A DNA stretch of 64,000 bases from Knoxdaviesia capensis (Eukaryota; Ascomycota; Sordariomycetes; Microascales; Gondwanamycetaceae), in NCBI GenBank assembly GCA_001510575.1, contig LNGK01000008.1, forward strand, positions 2,272,077-2,336,076, given 5' to 3'. Within the stretch, counting starts at the first letter, position 1. Each line of letters begins with the position of its first letter. A model generated the notes under the pieces. The model ran no database searches and was not told the DNA's origin. It saw nothing but the letters and a program-made list of their open reading frames with translations. Below are positions 46,904 to 58,032 of the stretch, one piece after another. A program made the translations under genes and the position numbers.

Positions 46904-48190
46904 ATGGAGTCCGCATCTGGCCATGTCAGTCTCACCGGAGCCATGCCGGCCGCGCCGTACACGCGGAGAGCGCCGAGCCCGCCGTTCATACACGTGCCGG
47001 TGTACCCGTCCAACGAGAACGAAAACGGCATCCTGCTGGTGCCGGACTTTGCGTCGCGCGTGAGCCCGGCTGACGAGGCCGACCTGCGCGCCATCACCGG
47101 CCGCGTCGTGCACATGGCCTCGGACAACACCGCCATAAGCTGGCGCTACGACAACCGCCGCCGTGCCCAGCCCGTGCTGGAGTACCTGTACCTGGGCCCG
47201 ACCGGCATGGTCAAAGACGTCGAGTGGATGCGTGCCGAGGGCATCACCATGGCCGTCACCGTGCACGACCGCCGCTTCACGCGCTTCGTGGTCGCGGGCG
47301 TGGGCCGTGCCGCTGAGCAGCTGGGCATTGAGACTGTGTTTGTGGACATTGATACCACTGCCGACCTGATTGCCTCGTTTGACGGCACCATCGCCCGCAT
47401 CCACCAGCACCTGCTCGCCGTGTACCGCGGCGAGATCCACATCGCCAATGCCAAGCTCGGACCGCCGGTGCCTGAAGCGCCGCCCCCGTCGACAACTGCG
47501 GCCGCCTCGCAAGCCGCCCCCCCCAGCGACGACACCGACGTGTCTATGCACACGTCGTCGTCGTCGTCATCGTCGGCCCGCCCCTCCTCGCAAGTCACCA
47601 TCCAGCAGCAGACTGCGTCCGGATCGTCCGATGCGGCCCCCCGTCCGCAGGGCCGCGTGCTCGTTACCTGCGAGACCGGCAACGAGCGGTCGGCGGCCAT
47701 TGTGGCGGCCTACATCATGGCCACCTTTGGCAAGGACATGCGCACCACCGTGACGTTTGTGTCTCTACAACGCTTCTGCTGCAGCTTCGACGAGGAGACC
47801 AAGCGGCTCTTGCTGACGTGGCAGGACATCCTGCAGGCGCGCCAGTCCGTCTCTACCGGCGGCGGCGGCGGCGGCGCCCTGAACGCGACGGCGTCGCCTG
47901 CGACTGCAAGCAGTGGTGCGGGTCGGACTCCGGGGCTGGGTGCCGGTGATACCCTGACTGCGTCCGGTGGTGCGGCTGCTGGCGGCACGGACATGCTGTC
48001 TCAGACGGGCTCTGGCGGGACTGCCGCGCAGAACACTCCTGCTGCTGCGGTGGCGTCGTCGAAGCGGTCGGTGCAGGCGCTGTACGACTCTGACGATATG
48101 GATATGGACGAGGATACTAACGATGCCGAGCTGGATCGCGATCGGTTCCTGGGCCGCGAGGCTTTTGCGCCGTTTTTCGACCGGACGTAA
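46904..48190 (+). CDS. Dual-specificity-phosphatase-like (STYX-like) protein
   Basis: An intron-free 428-codon frame with ATG in a Kozak-like context (GCCACCATGG). The fold of a dual-specificity phosphatase can be followed: EYLYLGPTGMVKDVEWMRAE, GITMAVTVHDRRF, GIETVFVDIDTT, DGTIARIHQHL, and after an unusual disordered insertion (about 185–250, Pro/Ser/Ala-rich with an eight-Ser run) the P-loop VTCETGNERSAAIVAAYIM. The signature Cys256-x5-Arg262 is kept but the usual preceding His is Thr255, and the loop has Asn and Glu where small residues are common, so activity may be weak or altered. The last about 130 residues are disordered, with an acidic stretch (DSDDMDMDEDTNDAELDRDR) before FLGREAFAPFFDRT. 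Its targets cannot be deduced. Family placement is sound; catalytic status is not. Confidence 0.82.
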   Translation: MESASGHVSLTGAMPAAPYTRRAPSPPFIHVPVYPSNENENGILLVPDFASRVSPADEADLRAITGRVVHMASDNTAISWRYDNRRRAQPVLEYLYLGPTGMVKDVEWMRAEGITMAVTVHDRRFTRFVVAGVGRAAEQLGIETVFVDIDTTADLIASFDGTIARIHQHLLAVYRGEIHIANAKLGPPVPEAPPPSTTAAASQAAPPSDDTDVSMHTSSSSSSSARPSSQVTIQQQTASGSSDAAPRPQGRVLVTCETGNERSAAIVAAYIMATFGKDMRTTVTFVSLQRFCCSFDEETKRLLLTWQDILQARQSVSTGGGGGGALNATASPATASSGAGRTPGLGAGDTLTASGGAAAGGTDMLSQTGSGGTAAQNTPAAAVASSKRSVQALYDSDDMDMDEDTNDAELDRDRFLGREAFAPFFDRT

Positions 48191-49420
48191 ACATATCCCG
48201 GTCTTTCATTACCATTACTCACTCCACTTACTCCTCCTCTTTTCCTTTCAATTCCCGGCCTCATTCCCTGGCCTCCTTCAGCCCCCCGTTCCTTTAACTC
48301 TCGATCTTTTCTGGTATTGATTCCCCCTTATCAATTCATTTTTTCTCCTTCGCCTGCTTCCTTTTGTGTCCCATTATTTTCTTATTCCACTGTTCTTTGC
48401 TTCGTAGAGATGGATCTGGCGGTTTCTGAGCGATTGCTGTTCTTACGTGTCTTTTCTGCTTTTCATGTCTTCGTCTTCCAACTTCTCCTGGCATGCTACT
48501 GGTGTTCCCGCTCCGTTTCGTCTTTTTTTATGCTTATGGTACACGGGTTACGTCGTTTCAACCTTTCATGACTGGGCTGTTTGGTCCATATTCATATCCA
48601 TATTCTTACGGTTTTTTCATGGTCCCTGGAATAGATGGTATTCATAGCCGGTGCCTGTCCTTGCTTCTTTGTGTGATCGCGGTGATATGTACTACGGGCC
48701 GGCGGCTGTAGAACCTGTGTGGAAGCGTGTGAATTCTGACCCATATTCTAATTTTCTGTTTTCCTTGGACGCGTGCTCTATTTACTGTGCTTTCGTATCT
48801 CACTCACTTAACCATGAGTGTCCAGCCGGGGCCAGCTGCCAGCTGCCAGCGTCCTCGCTGGAGATCTGTTTACGTACACGCTGGTTGTTTACTGTCGAAG
48901 CCTAGCCCCTGAGAACGACGATGATTCACGATTCCCGCGTCCAACGACCAAACACACCAACGACGTCGAGATTTAAATTGAAGAATGTCAACTGCTTGTT
49001 TTGAAAACTAAAATAAAACGTTCTCGCGCTCTTTCCAGTCTTGTCAACATGGCAACCGCCATTGAACGATTGTGCGAACGAAGACATTCACGAGAGGACG
49101 CACATACGTAACAACTTCTAACAATAGAAGAAGAAGACGAACGATAGGAAAAGCGTTAACGTCTCTTCGTACGTTGATTCCCGTAGACGCTGTTTCTATC
49201 TTCTTCTCTTCCTCTTCTTCTTCTGCTCCTTTTTCTCTTTTCTTCCTTTTCCATCACACAAGACCCAACCATTTGCGCTTTTGTTCACCGGAAAGGTAAG
49301 CTCCATCGGCACACCACACAATTGAACACCACCTGGTTCATGTGAAGTGAATTATCGTGAATAGTCTCATGCAGAAACTAACTGTTCTCAATCGTGGCTC
49401 GCGTTCAGTAATCTGAACAA
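48191..49420. other. Intergenic region upstream of the AT-hook protein gene
   Basis: About 1.2 kb. T-rich 3' flank of the phosphatase-like gene, then a promoter segment. A possible leader intron at about 49296–49375 has a GGTAAGC donor and CATGCAG acceptor. No coding sequence is seen. Confidence 0.5.
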
Positions 49421-51761
49421 ATGTATTTTTGTGACCCAGCAATCGACGATACTGGCACAGGCCAGGACAGCTCGAACAGCCAGTATCCTGACCCAACAAC
49501 CTGCACGGGCAATGCCCACGGCCCGTATTACACCCGTTACTATTCAACCGACACGATGAACGACGACGGCGTGCAGGGCTACACCGGCGCCATGTCTGTT
49601 GAGAACCCCGCCTCGATCGACGAAGACACCATGGCGGAGTCGTTTGAAGAGGCTCTTGCCGCAGAGATTGAGCTCAACTCTCTGATCGATCCCCAGCTGC
49701 TCAGCTGGAGCACCATGCCCGCGGAGGAGACCCCTACCGCCGAGGCCACTGACACCGAGAACGTGATCGACCTGACCCTCATCGATCCGCAGCTGCTCAA
49801 TTGGCCCACTAACCCCCCGGCCAAGACCGCTGGCGCTGAGGTCATCGTCGATGACGATGACCAGATCGACGGAACCCCGATCGACCCGCAGCTCCTTAAC
49901 TTGGGTGCTATCATTGCGGCTGAGACCGCTGGTGCAGAGGTCATTGCCATCGAGGACGAGAACGATGTGAGCATGATCGATTCGCAGCTCCTCAACTCGG
50001 GCACTATGCATGCGGCTGAGACTGCTGCCTCGGAGGTCATCGTCATCGACGATCATGCCGACCTGCGCCTACTGGACAGTTTCGAGGTCCCGGCTGCGGC
50101 TCCGGCCGCGGCTGCAGTGCAGGAGGTCGTTGTCCCTGAAACTGGCACCAATGCCCAGGACGGGACTCCGGGAGCCCCGGCCGAGTTTGATTGGAACCGG
50201 ACGGAGTTACGAAACGCGTATTTCGGCTCGAAGGCAGAGTACGATTATCTTGCTGACCCGTTTCAGTATCGAAATGAAGTGCTCTCGAGCATCATGGGGC
50301 TGCCTGAAGTTTCTGCCAACCAGGATACTCTTGCCAGTGCCGACTACCATGCAGGGCTGGAAGCTGAGCGGAACCGCGATTGGCCAGATTATTTCACCTC
50401 CATGTTCCCCGAGCCGGAAGGGGGGTTTCCGATCCTGGGCGGACTCGACCCGCCCCCGAACCTTGACCACCTCTTCCCATGGCTTTCGGAAGACACGGCG
50501 GGAGCCCAGCCGGCTCTAGATGCTGCCAACGCAACTCTCGCAGCCGTCATGGATGACCCGTTCCGCGGGCTTGAGGAGGTTTCAAACGCAAGTATCGAAG
50601 CATGGATGGACGCAATGCCCGCATCGGAGGCGACTGCGAACCAGGGGACGGCGGTTGACAGCCCGGAGAATGCGGACGGGGACGCGGCGGCCATCGCCGA
50701 CGCCCAGCAGCTGATGGATGGTCAGCACGGTGCCAAGCGCGGCCATGATGAGGTTGTTGGTGCTGGCGCGACCCAGGCCGGAGGTGCTGGCGCGGATGGC
50801 GAGGGCAGCACTGCGCCGGCTAAGCGCGCTCGCGTGACGGCGCGAGATGCCCGGGCAAATTGGCCCGCCGATCCGATTCGGGCGGAGGGCTCGCGCGCGC
50901 TCGTGGCCATTAGCGGCCGCCCCGAAGTGTTGATGGGGCAGGCCGAAATCAACAAGATGTGGCGGGAGATGTCCGAAAAGGACTGCAGACGTGTGAGTAA
51001 CTAGATACCAATAGACACAGCACACCGATCTCTCTAAACCGAAACCTCTAAACAGCTTGTGTACTAACCACGATCTCTCCTCCCCACACACACAGATCTC
51101 CGAACTGTCGAGCGGAAGCGAAACGAAAGGAATCGACGATATCGTGCAGGCCGTCCGAGCCCCGGAGTTCATGAACGCGATCAACGAATTTACGTTTATG
51201 ACAGCAGAACAAAATGCAGAGATCAACGAGATGATCTCCACGAAGCACCGCCACGCGGTAATGACCACTGGCGACCAACGCCCGTGGGCCATCTGTGTCG
51301 ACGAGGCGCACCGGAATGATATGGCCGAGTTCAGCCGGGACCTGCGCCTCCACATGGCGCAGGTCTACCGCGCGGGCGGCACCGTGCCCACCCAGCTGGA
51401 TCGCAAGCAGTGGATGCTGCTGCGCCGAATCATGGAGCGAGCGATAGCGCCCGTTGGCGAGCCGGAGGTGCAGCCGAGCGATCAGTCGGCGGACTCGGGA
51501 AAGGGCAAGGCCAAGGAGCAGGCGGCCAAGCCGAAGACCCGTGGCAAGGGCAAAGCGAAGGAGCAGGCGGCGGCCGCCAAGACCGAGGGCACGCCCGCGG
51601 GCAGCGCTGGCGAGGCAGTTCCTGGCAATGCGGATGGAGAGGGCGTCGCTAAACCGAAGGCGAAGCGGGGCCGACCGCCCAAGCCCAAGCCCGAGGGTAG
51701 TGCCGAGGGCCTGGAGGAGAAGCCCAAGGCCAAGCGCGGCCGGCCGCCGAAGGCCAAGTGA
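49421..51761 (+). CDS. AT-hook protein with tandem SUMO-interaction-like/IDPQLL repeats (745 aa)
   Basis: Two exons, 49421–50992 and 51096–51761, phase 0. I do not recognise the family. Residues 85–220 hold four imperfect repeats of about 32 aa, each with IDPQLL (89, 121, 154; IDSQLL at 186) and a hydrophobic-acidic motif: VIDLT (115), VIVDDDD (141), VIAIEDE (174), VIVIDD (206). These match the form of SUMO-interacting motifs. A middle region (about 250–400) is rich in aromatic and acidic residues (FDWNRTELRNAYF, LDPPPNLDHLFPWLSEDT). Around 460–600 there is a basic patch (AKRARVTARDARANW) and a predicted ordered segment (EINKMWREMSEKDCRRISEL, FMNAINEFTFMTAEQN, RKQWMLLRRIMERAIAP). The C-terminus carries two AT-hooks, KRGRPPK at 714–720 and 737–743, in a Lys/Ala-rich tail. 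A nuclear chromatin-associated role is inferred. The Met at 49555 is an alternative start. Confidence 0.78.
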
Positions 51762-52772
51762 GAAAAGAGCCTGCAAAGCCCCCCCCTTCCCCAAAAGAGA
51801 GATGCACAGAGAGATGCACAGAGAGATGCAAAGAGAGATGGTGATGTGAAAGGGAGTGTGGTGGGTGGTGGGATTGATTGGGAGGAGTGTTCTTTTGGCT
51901 GGTGGAAAGGGAAAGAAAAAGGATGATGAGAGGGGCAACTTTTTTCTGTTTGAATACTGGAGGATAAAGGAAGAAGAAAAAACAGTATTCCTTATTCAGT
52001 AGATAGAAAAAAAATTGCTTTGCTTTAAATAAATCTGACTACGATGGTGAGCTGAACAATCAGGTGTTGTGTGAGTGCGTCGATGACGAGATCCATGAAG
52101 CTCTCTTGAGACTGGATTTGTATGGAACGTGCAGTTGGTGAGATGTTGGAGATATTAGGGTTAGAGCCAACCCTGAAGTAAGTGTCTAGCCGATATTCAG
52201 CCGGCCAACGGCCCAACCCTACCAACCCTAACCCAGGACCGATCTGGACCACCCGATAAGCCTATCTACACGTGACGGCCACGCCAGGCAACAGAATTTT
52301 GATTCGACAAGAAGAACACATAGCTTCTTCAGTTTCTGTGTGTGGAAGCTTTGGTACAGAGCGAGTGAAGAGCCCCTCTGTTCTCTATTCTGCATTTCTC
52401 CTGATTCTTGGACGTTTAACAGCCTTCCTGCGATTCGACTTTGCTGTTTCTTGTCGATAGCTTCACTTTTCCGACTTTCTGCCGGGTTTCTCGAGTTGGG
52501 CCAGGTTTCGACTTGTGGTCGTTTCTTCTTGCTTGCGTTCCCCCCCTCTCTGCGTCTCCTTATTTATCACCCCCCCTCTCTCCGAAGTTTATACGACATA
52601 GTCTAGTTGAAAACACGTCGGCGGTGTATGGTGCATTGAGCTTTCTTCTTCCGACCTCTTAACAAAAACGAACCACTCCCGGCCGTCGCTCTTCTTAGCT
52701 GGCGAGAGATCCTCTTTAATCTTGATCTTTTCCCGCTTCTTTTTCTTGCCCCTGGGCCAATTCAGTCTCACC
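51762..52772. other. Intergenic region upstream of SEC27
   Basis: About 1 kb. Two telobox-like motifs face opposite ways (TTAGGGTTAG at 52155–52164 and ACCCTAACCC at about 52224–52234). The SEC27 leader is C/T-rich from about 52330. No gene is seen. Confidence 0.5.
51796..51840. repeat. 12-bp tandem repeat in a 3' flank
   Basis: About 3.5 copies of GATGCACAGAGA just downstream of the AT-hook gene stop; the third copy has one substitution. Confidence 0.85.
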
Positions 52773-55724
52773 ATGCGTTTAGATGTGAAGGTAACGAGCG
52801 AGCCCCCGGTTTCCGGATTATCTGGCTTGAGTTGGTGGCGGGGTCTCAGCCTCCCACAACTTACAACTGAGAGGAGAGACACCGAGCTGACGTTTTTCTC
52901 TGGCTGTTTTTGTAGAGACAACTCTTCGCCCGGAGCGATCGGGTGAAGGGCATTGACTTCCATCCCCATGAGCCGTGGATTCTGTGCACGCTGTACACCG
53001 GTATGAATGACGACGATCCCCCCCTCCCATGTTCCGCAGTCCGGTGCCCTCGCCCGTTATGCCGACCCCCGTTTGAGACCAGCGGATGGAGTCCCCGGAT
53101 CATGTAACTGACACTCTCACTTTCTTTTTCGCTCCGCTGCAGGCCAGGTGCACATCTGGTCGTACGAGACCAACCAGATCGTCAAGACCTTCGAGCTCAC
53201 CGACCTTCCGGTGCGTGCCGGCCGCTTCGTGGCGCGCAAGAACTGGATTGTGTGCGGCTCGGACGACTTCCAGATCCGCGTGTACAACTACAACACCTCG
53301 GAGAAGGTCACGCAGTTCGAGGCCCAACCCGACTACATCCGCGCCATCGCCGTGCACCCGACCCAGCCGTTCATCCTCACCAGCTCCGATGACATGGCCG
53401 TGCGGCTGTGGGATTGGGAGAAGGGCTGGAAGTGTGTCCAGGTGTTCGAGGGCCACTCGCACTATGTCATGAGCATTGCCATCAATCCCAAGGATACGAA
53501 TACTTTTGCCACAGCCTGTCTAGACCGAACGTGCGTGCGCCCCGCGGTGACGAGGTTTCTTTTTGGTGTTTGCCGTTGTGACTATCGCTAACGTGTCCCC
53601 CCTGCTATTCTCTCTGCAGCGTCAAGATATGGAACCTGGGCTCGCCACATGCCAACTTCACCCTCGAGGCCCACGAGTCTCGTGGCGTCAACCATGTTGA
53701 CTACTGTATGCATTCCCCCCCTATCGATTATATATATACTGCCCGAGTTGCTCTCTACTAACACGTCGTCAATCTGCCCCATAGATCCTCACTCTGATAA
53801 GCCCTATATCCTCACTACTTCCGACGATAAGACCATCAAGGTGTGGGACTACACCAACAAGTCGCTGATTGCCACTCTCGAGGGCCACACCAACAACGTT
53901 TCGTTTGCCTGCTACCACCCCGAGCTTCCCGTTATTGTCTCGGGATCGGAAGACGGCTCCATCCGGATATGGCACGCCAACACCTACCGCTTCGAGCAGG
54001 CCCTTAACTACGGCCTCGAGCGCGCGTGGTGTGTCGCCTACCAGAAGGGCAAGCAGGGCATCGCTGTCGGTTACGATGAGGGTGCTGTGGTTGTAAAGCT
54101 CGGTCGCGAGGAGCCGGCTGTCTCGATGGATGGCTCGGGCAAGCTCATCTGGGCGCGACACAACGAGGTTGTCAGCGCCATGATCAAGGGTGGCGATGCC
54201 TCCATCAAGGACAACGAGCCAATTGTGCTGCCGACCAAGGAGCTCGGTACCTGCGAGGTGTACCCCCAGACGCTGATCCACTCGCCAAATGGGCGCTTTG
54301 TTGCCGTTTGCGGTGACGGCGAATACATCATCTACACCGCTCTCGCGTGGAGAAACAAGGCGTTCGGCTCGGCCCTGGATTTCGTGTGGGCGGCCAAGGA
54401 CAACAGCAACGACTTTGCCATCCGGGAATCGGCCACCTCGGTCAAGGTGTACAAGAACTTCCAGGAGAAGACCGGCTTCATTGACGTTGGCTTCCAGGCC
54501 GAGGGACTCAGCGGCGGCGCGCTGCTGGGCGTCAAGGGCCAGGGCGGCGTGTCGTTCTTCGACTGGCAGACCGGTGGGCTGGTGCGGAGGATTGAAGTCG
54601 AGCCGATTTCGGTGTACTGGTCGGAAAGCGGCGAGCTGGTGGCCATTGCCTGCGAAGAGACGTGCTACGTACTGCGGTTCTCGCGCGAGAACTTTGTGGC
54701 TGCTGTCCAGGCCGGCGACGTCGAGGAGGATGGCGTGGAGGCGGCGTTCGAGGTGATCTCAGACATCAACGAGACGGTGCGGACGGGCGAGTGGGTGGGA
54801 GAGGTGTTCATCTACACCAACAACACCAACCGTCTCAACTACCTCGTGGGCGACCAGACCTACACGGTGTCGCACTTCGACCAGCCGATGTATATCCTCG
54901 GCTACATCCAGCGCGACGGCCGCATCTACCTTGCCAACAAGGAAGTCGAGATCACGTCGTTTGCGCTGTCGTTACCGGTGCTGGAGTACCAGACGCTGGT
55001 GCTGCGCGGCGACATGGACTCGGCGGCCGAGCTGCTGCCGTCGGTGCCGGAGGACCAGATGAACAAGATTGCGCGGTTCTTGGAGGGCCAGGGCCACAAG
55101 GAGCTGGCGCTGGAGCTGGCGACGGACCCGGAGCACAAGTTCGACCTGGCGCTGTCGCTCAACCAGCTGGCGATTGCGCTGGAGCTGGCCAAGGCGGCCG
55201 ACGTCGAGCACAAGTGGAAGACAGTGGGCGACGCGGCGCTGGCGGCGTGGGACGTGGGCCTGGCGACGGAGTGCTTCACGCACGCCAAGGACCTGGGGTC
55301 GCAGCTGCTGGTGTTCTCGTCGACGGGCGACCGCGACGGGCTGGCGGGCCTGGCGCAGCGGGCGACGGACGCGGCGGCGCACAACGTGGCGTTCACGTGC
55401 TTCTGGCTGCTGGGCGACGTCGAGGCGTGCGCGGGGGTGCTGAAGACCACGGGGCGGCTGGCCGAGGCGGTGCTGTTTGCGCAGACGTACCGGCCGAGCC
55501 TGGCGCCGGCGCTGGTGGCGGAGTGGCGCGACAGCCTGGAGAAGGCGAAGAAGGGCCGGGTGGCGAAGACGATCGGCGTGCCGGGCGAGGACGCCGAGCT
55601 GTTCCCCGAGTGGGACGAGTATCTGCGGCTGGAGAGCGAGGGCGGGGCGGCGACCGACTCGGCGGCGGACACGCCGGCTACTGACGCGGCGGATGAGGAC
55701 GAGGAGGAGGACGACGAGGAGTAG
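52773..55724 (+). CDS. SEC27: Coatomer beta-prime subunit (COPI coat)
   Basis: Five exons, 52773–52790, 52916–53000, 53143–53530, 53620–53705 and 53785–55724 (838 aa). Sec27/beta'-COP is part of the B-subcomplex of the COPI coat and recognises dilysine retrieval signals on cargo returning from Golgi to ER. The N-terminus reads MRLDVKRQLFARSDRVKGID across intron 1. Two WD40 propellers follow; blade ends are clear as GQVHIWSY, FQIRVYNYN, MAVRLWDWEKGW, VKIWNLG, KTIKVWDY and GSIRIWH. Then comes the coatomer WD-associated region (WARHNEVVSAMIKGGDASIK, FTCFWLLGDVEACAGVLKTT, TYRPSLAPALVAEWR). The protein ends in an acidic tail (ADEDEEEDDEE), as is common in this family. Exon 1 encodes only six residues. 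The last exon, of 1.94 kb, has very high GC3. Length matches fungal orthologues. Confidence 0.96.
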
Positions 55725-56132
55725 GTCCGGGTTCTTTCTTACGTTTTGTTTCTTTTCTTCTTTTCTTTTTGTGAGTTTCGATATAGTGATAATAGGAGTA
55801 GGAACAACACTGTGCTTTTCTTGTCTGTTGAATGTCTGGGGTTATGTGTGTGAATGTCGGTGTTTTGTAGGTGGTTACTGGACCTGTGTCACGGAGGTCT
55901 CTGCGTCCCAACCTACACACCCAGGTAGGTAGTTACGCGTATGCAAAGAGAACTAGGGCTTCAGGAGAATAGATGCAAGAAAAAAAAGGAGAGAGAAACA
56001 AGTTGATATTAAAGGAAAGGTAGAGGGATATATATCGCTACGAACACCGGAAAAGATCCAACCAACAGGCAAAGCCATCGACGAGAGAAAAAGAGCAGAG
56101 CAGAGAGAAGAAAGGAAGATCCGGCACGGCAT
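55725..56132. other. Convergent 3' region
   Basis: About 400 bases between SEC27 and the Cys-tailed protein gene. No gene is seen. Confidence 0.5.
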
Positions 56133-56611
56133 CTAGCAGCAGTTCTTGTGGAAGCGCAGAGCTCCGCTACAGCAGTCGCAGCCCAGCGAGAAACCGCCGC
56201 CGCGCAGCGACGAGTACTCGGGCTTGGGCTCGGAGGTCTGTTTTCGGCACGGGTTAGGGTTAGAGCGGGTGGTTTCGATTTCAGGATGTGGCGAGAGGGG
56301 GGGGAGAGGGAGAGAAGTGCAGGTGGGATGAAGACCAAAAAAGAAAGCAAAAAAATGGAGGCGGGACAAAGCACCGGGCCGGCCATTCCGCTCTCTCCGC
56401 CTCTCTCTCTCTCCGGCAAGAGCACGGGACGACGACAGGAAGACAATAAAGCACGATCGAAACACGAGACGGGACTTACCGGCTGCTGGGTGATCACGGC
56501 CGCGGCCGACATCGGCGAGGCCGGGCGGGCGGCGGTGGCGGCGGCGGAGTCCGGGGCGGGCACGGCGGCCATGGGGGCGGTCTTGGCCGGCTGGTCGGAA
56601 GGGGCGAGCAT
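56133..56611 (-). CDS. Small Ala/Pro-rich protein with a cysteine-rich C-terminus (78 aa)
   Basis: Two exons, 56611–56480 and 56237–56133, phase 0, with a 242-nt intron. The first half is Ala/Pro-rich and disordered (MLAPSDQPAKTAPMAAVPAP). The second half carries GGGFSLGCDCCSGALRFHKN and ends in a terminal Cys-Cys, five cysteines in all. Short fungal proteins with such a C-terminal Cys cluster are known to me only as hypothetical proteins; the cysteines could bind metal or be palmitoylated at a membrane, and nothing here decides. No signal peptide. The splice joint is supported by a GTAAGT donor and by a continuous sensible reading. The intron contains GGGTTAGGGTTAG (plus strand), a telobox-like motif. 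Confidence 0.68.
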
Positions 56612-57511
56612 GTTTGGGGAAGTGGATTTGGAGAAAAAAGAAGAAGCCAAGACAAAAATAGATGTGGGATTTTTCGATCTTATTCCAGAGATCGGATGGA
56701 TCTTCTTCTTTTTTTCCTAAGAAAAAAACCAAAAAAAAAGGGCTCGTACGGTCAGGGTCAGTCTTGGAAACGGACCAAGATAGGGGCAGCTGGTCAAGCG
56801 GGAACGGGGCGAAAGAGACGGGAGAGAGAGACACGGGAGAACAGATGGATGGTGAAATGGGACGGACGGAGGGGCACACACCGCACGATATATATAAGGG
56901 AGATGCAGGTCAAGGACGGGAGGGAGGGAGGGATGGATGGAGAAGATAGCAAGAGGGAGAAAAAAAAAGAGAAAAAAAAAGAAAAAAAGAAAAGACTGAA
57001 GAGAGAAAGAGAAAAGGGGCAGCCCAGAAACGAGCAAAGCGCGCCAAAAAAGATTAAAAAAAAAAGAATAAAAGAAATAGCCGATGTTAAGTGGGAAACA
57101 CTGCCACAGGGACCATCAATCTCTCTCTCTCTCTCCCGGGTTTTCAGCTGTTTCCCAGGTACACACACACTCCCCACTCGCGTGAAAGGTCTGTGTGCGT
57201 TCCTGGGATCCGGAGCTGCACTCCAGCCTTTCCCCAGCGGCGGTTGTTCTCCGGCTTAGGGTTCACGACCTCAAGAACGACGTGTCACCGGCCGGGACTC
57301 GGGGGAAGCGAATACAGCAGAGTCTTGCTCTTGAACGCCGGGGCTGAACACAGCAGCTTGTGATGGCAGACGCGACTGCGTGTCCGAGCAATGGGTTCGT
57401 GGTAACACTCTGTGGACCTGCAATGTCCCCCTTCCCTCCCCGTGTTCAGACTCACCACACTTTGCTTCATGCAACCACAACCTCATGCAAAAGCAACAAC
57501 GTGGAGGCCGC

Positions 57512-57537
57512 CCACACACGCACACACACACACACAC
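57512..57537. repeat. (AC)n microsatellite
   Basis: About 12 AC units with one interruption, in noncoding DNA. Confidence 0.9.
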
Positions 57538-58018
57538 CCTGACAAAAGGCGGAAATGAACTGAAATCGATCTCCCTCCACCACCACTCCACTACCTGTCG
57601 GCCCACTCCTTAGCCCTGTTTCCTCCCTCTTCCACTTTCGTCCCTCTGCGATTCTCAGCCGCTTTTGACCGGGGGGGGGGATGTCTCTGAGGCCAACTGC
57701 TGTACCGAGTTTCCTTCCTATTGAACAATGAACGCTCAACTGGTCCAGCCTGGCCTAGTAGGACGAAGCGAGGAAGAAGGCCAGAATACTGTACAGTACA
57801 GTACAGTACACACATTCTCCACATCAACTTGTCACCTCGAAAGATATCCTCGCTTTACAAAAAGGAGGAGGGGGACTTCCGCCCATCGTGATCGGACTCT
57901 GGAATGCGAATGGCCGCTGCACTTGTTATTTGTGGCGGCTCAGCCACATGTCGCACGCCAGGAACGAGGAGCTGGTGGACGCTAGAGTTGTGGCGCCTGT
58001 TCCTGGACCCTAATATCG

Positions 58019-58032
58019 AGGGTTGCAACCCT
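58019..58032. promoter_or_regulatory. Perfect palindrome of two telobox-like half sites
   Basis: AGGGTTGCAACCCT reads the same on both strands. A near-identical site (AGGGTTACAACCCT) occurs at 8032–8045. Candidate binding site for a Myb/telobox-type factor, inferred from sequence. Confidence 0.4.

Noticed and set aside
54662..55684. 340-codon frame overlapping SEC27 in another frame
   Set aside because: Gly/Ala/Arg-rich shadow of the very GC-rich last SEC27 exon.
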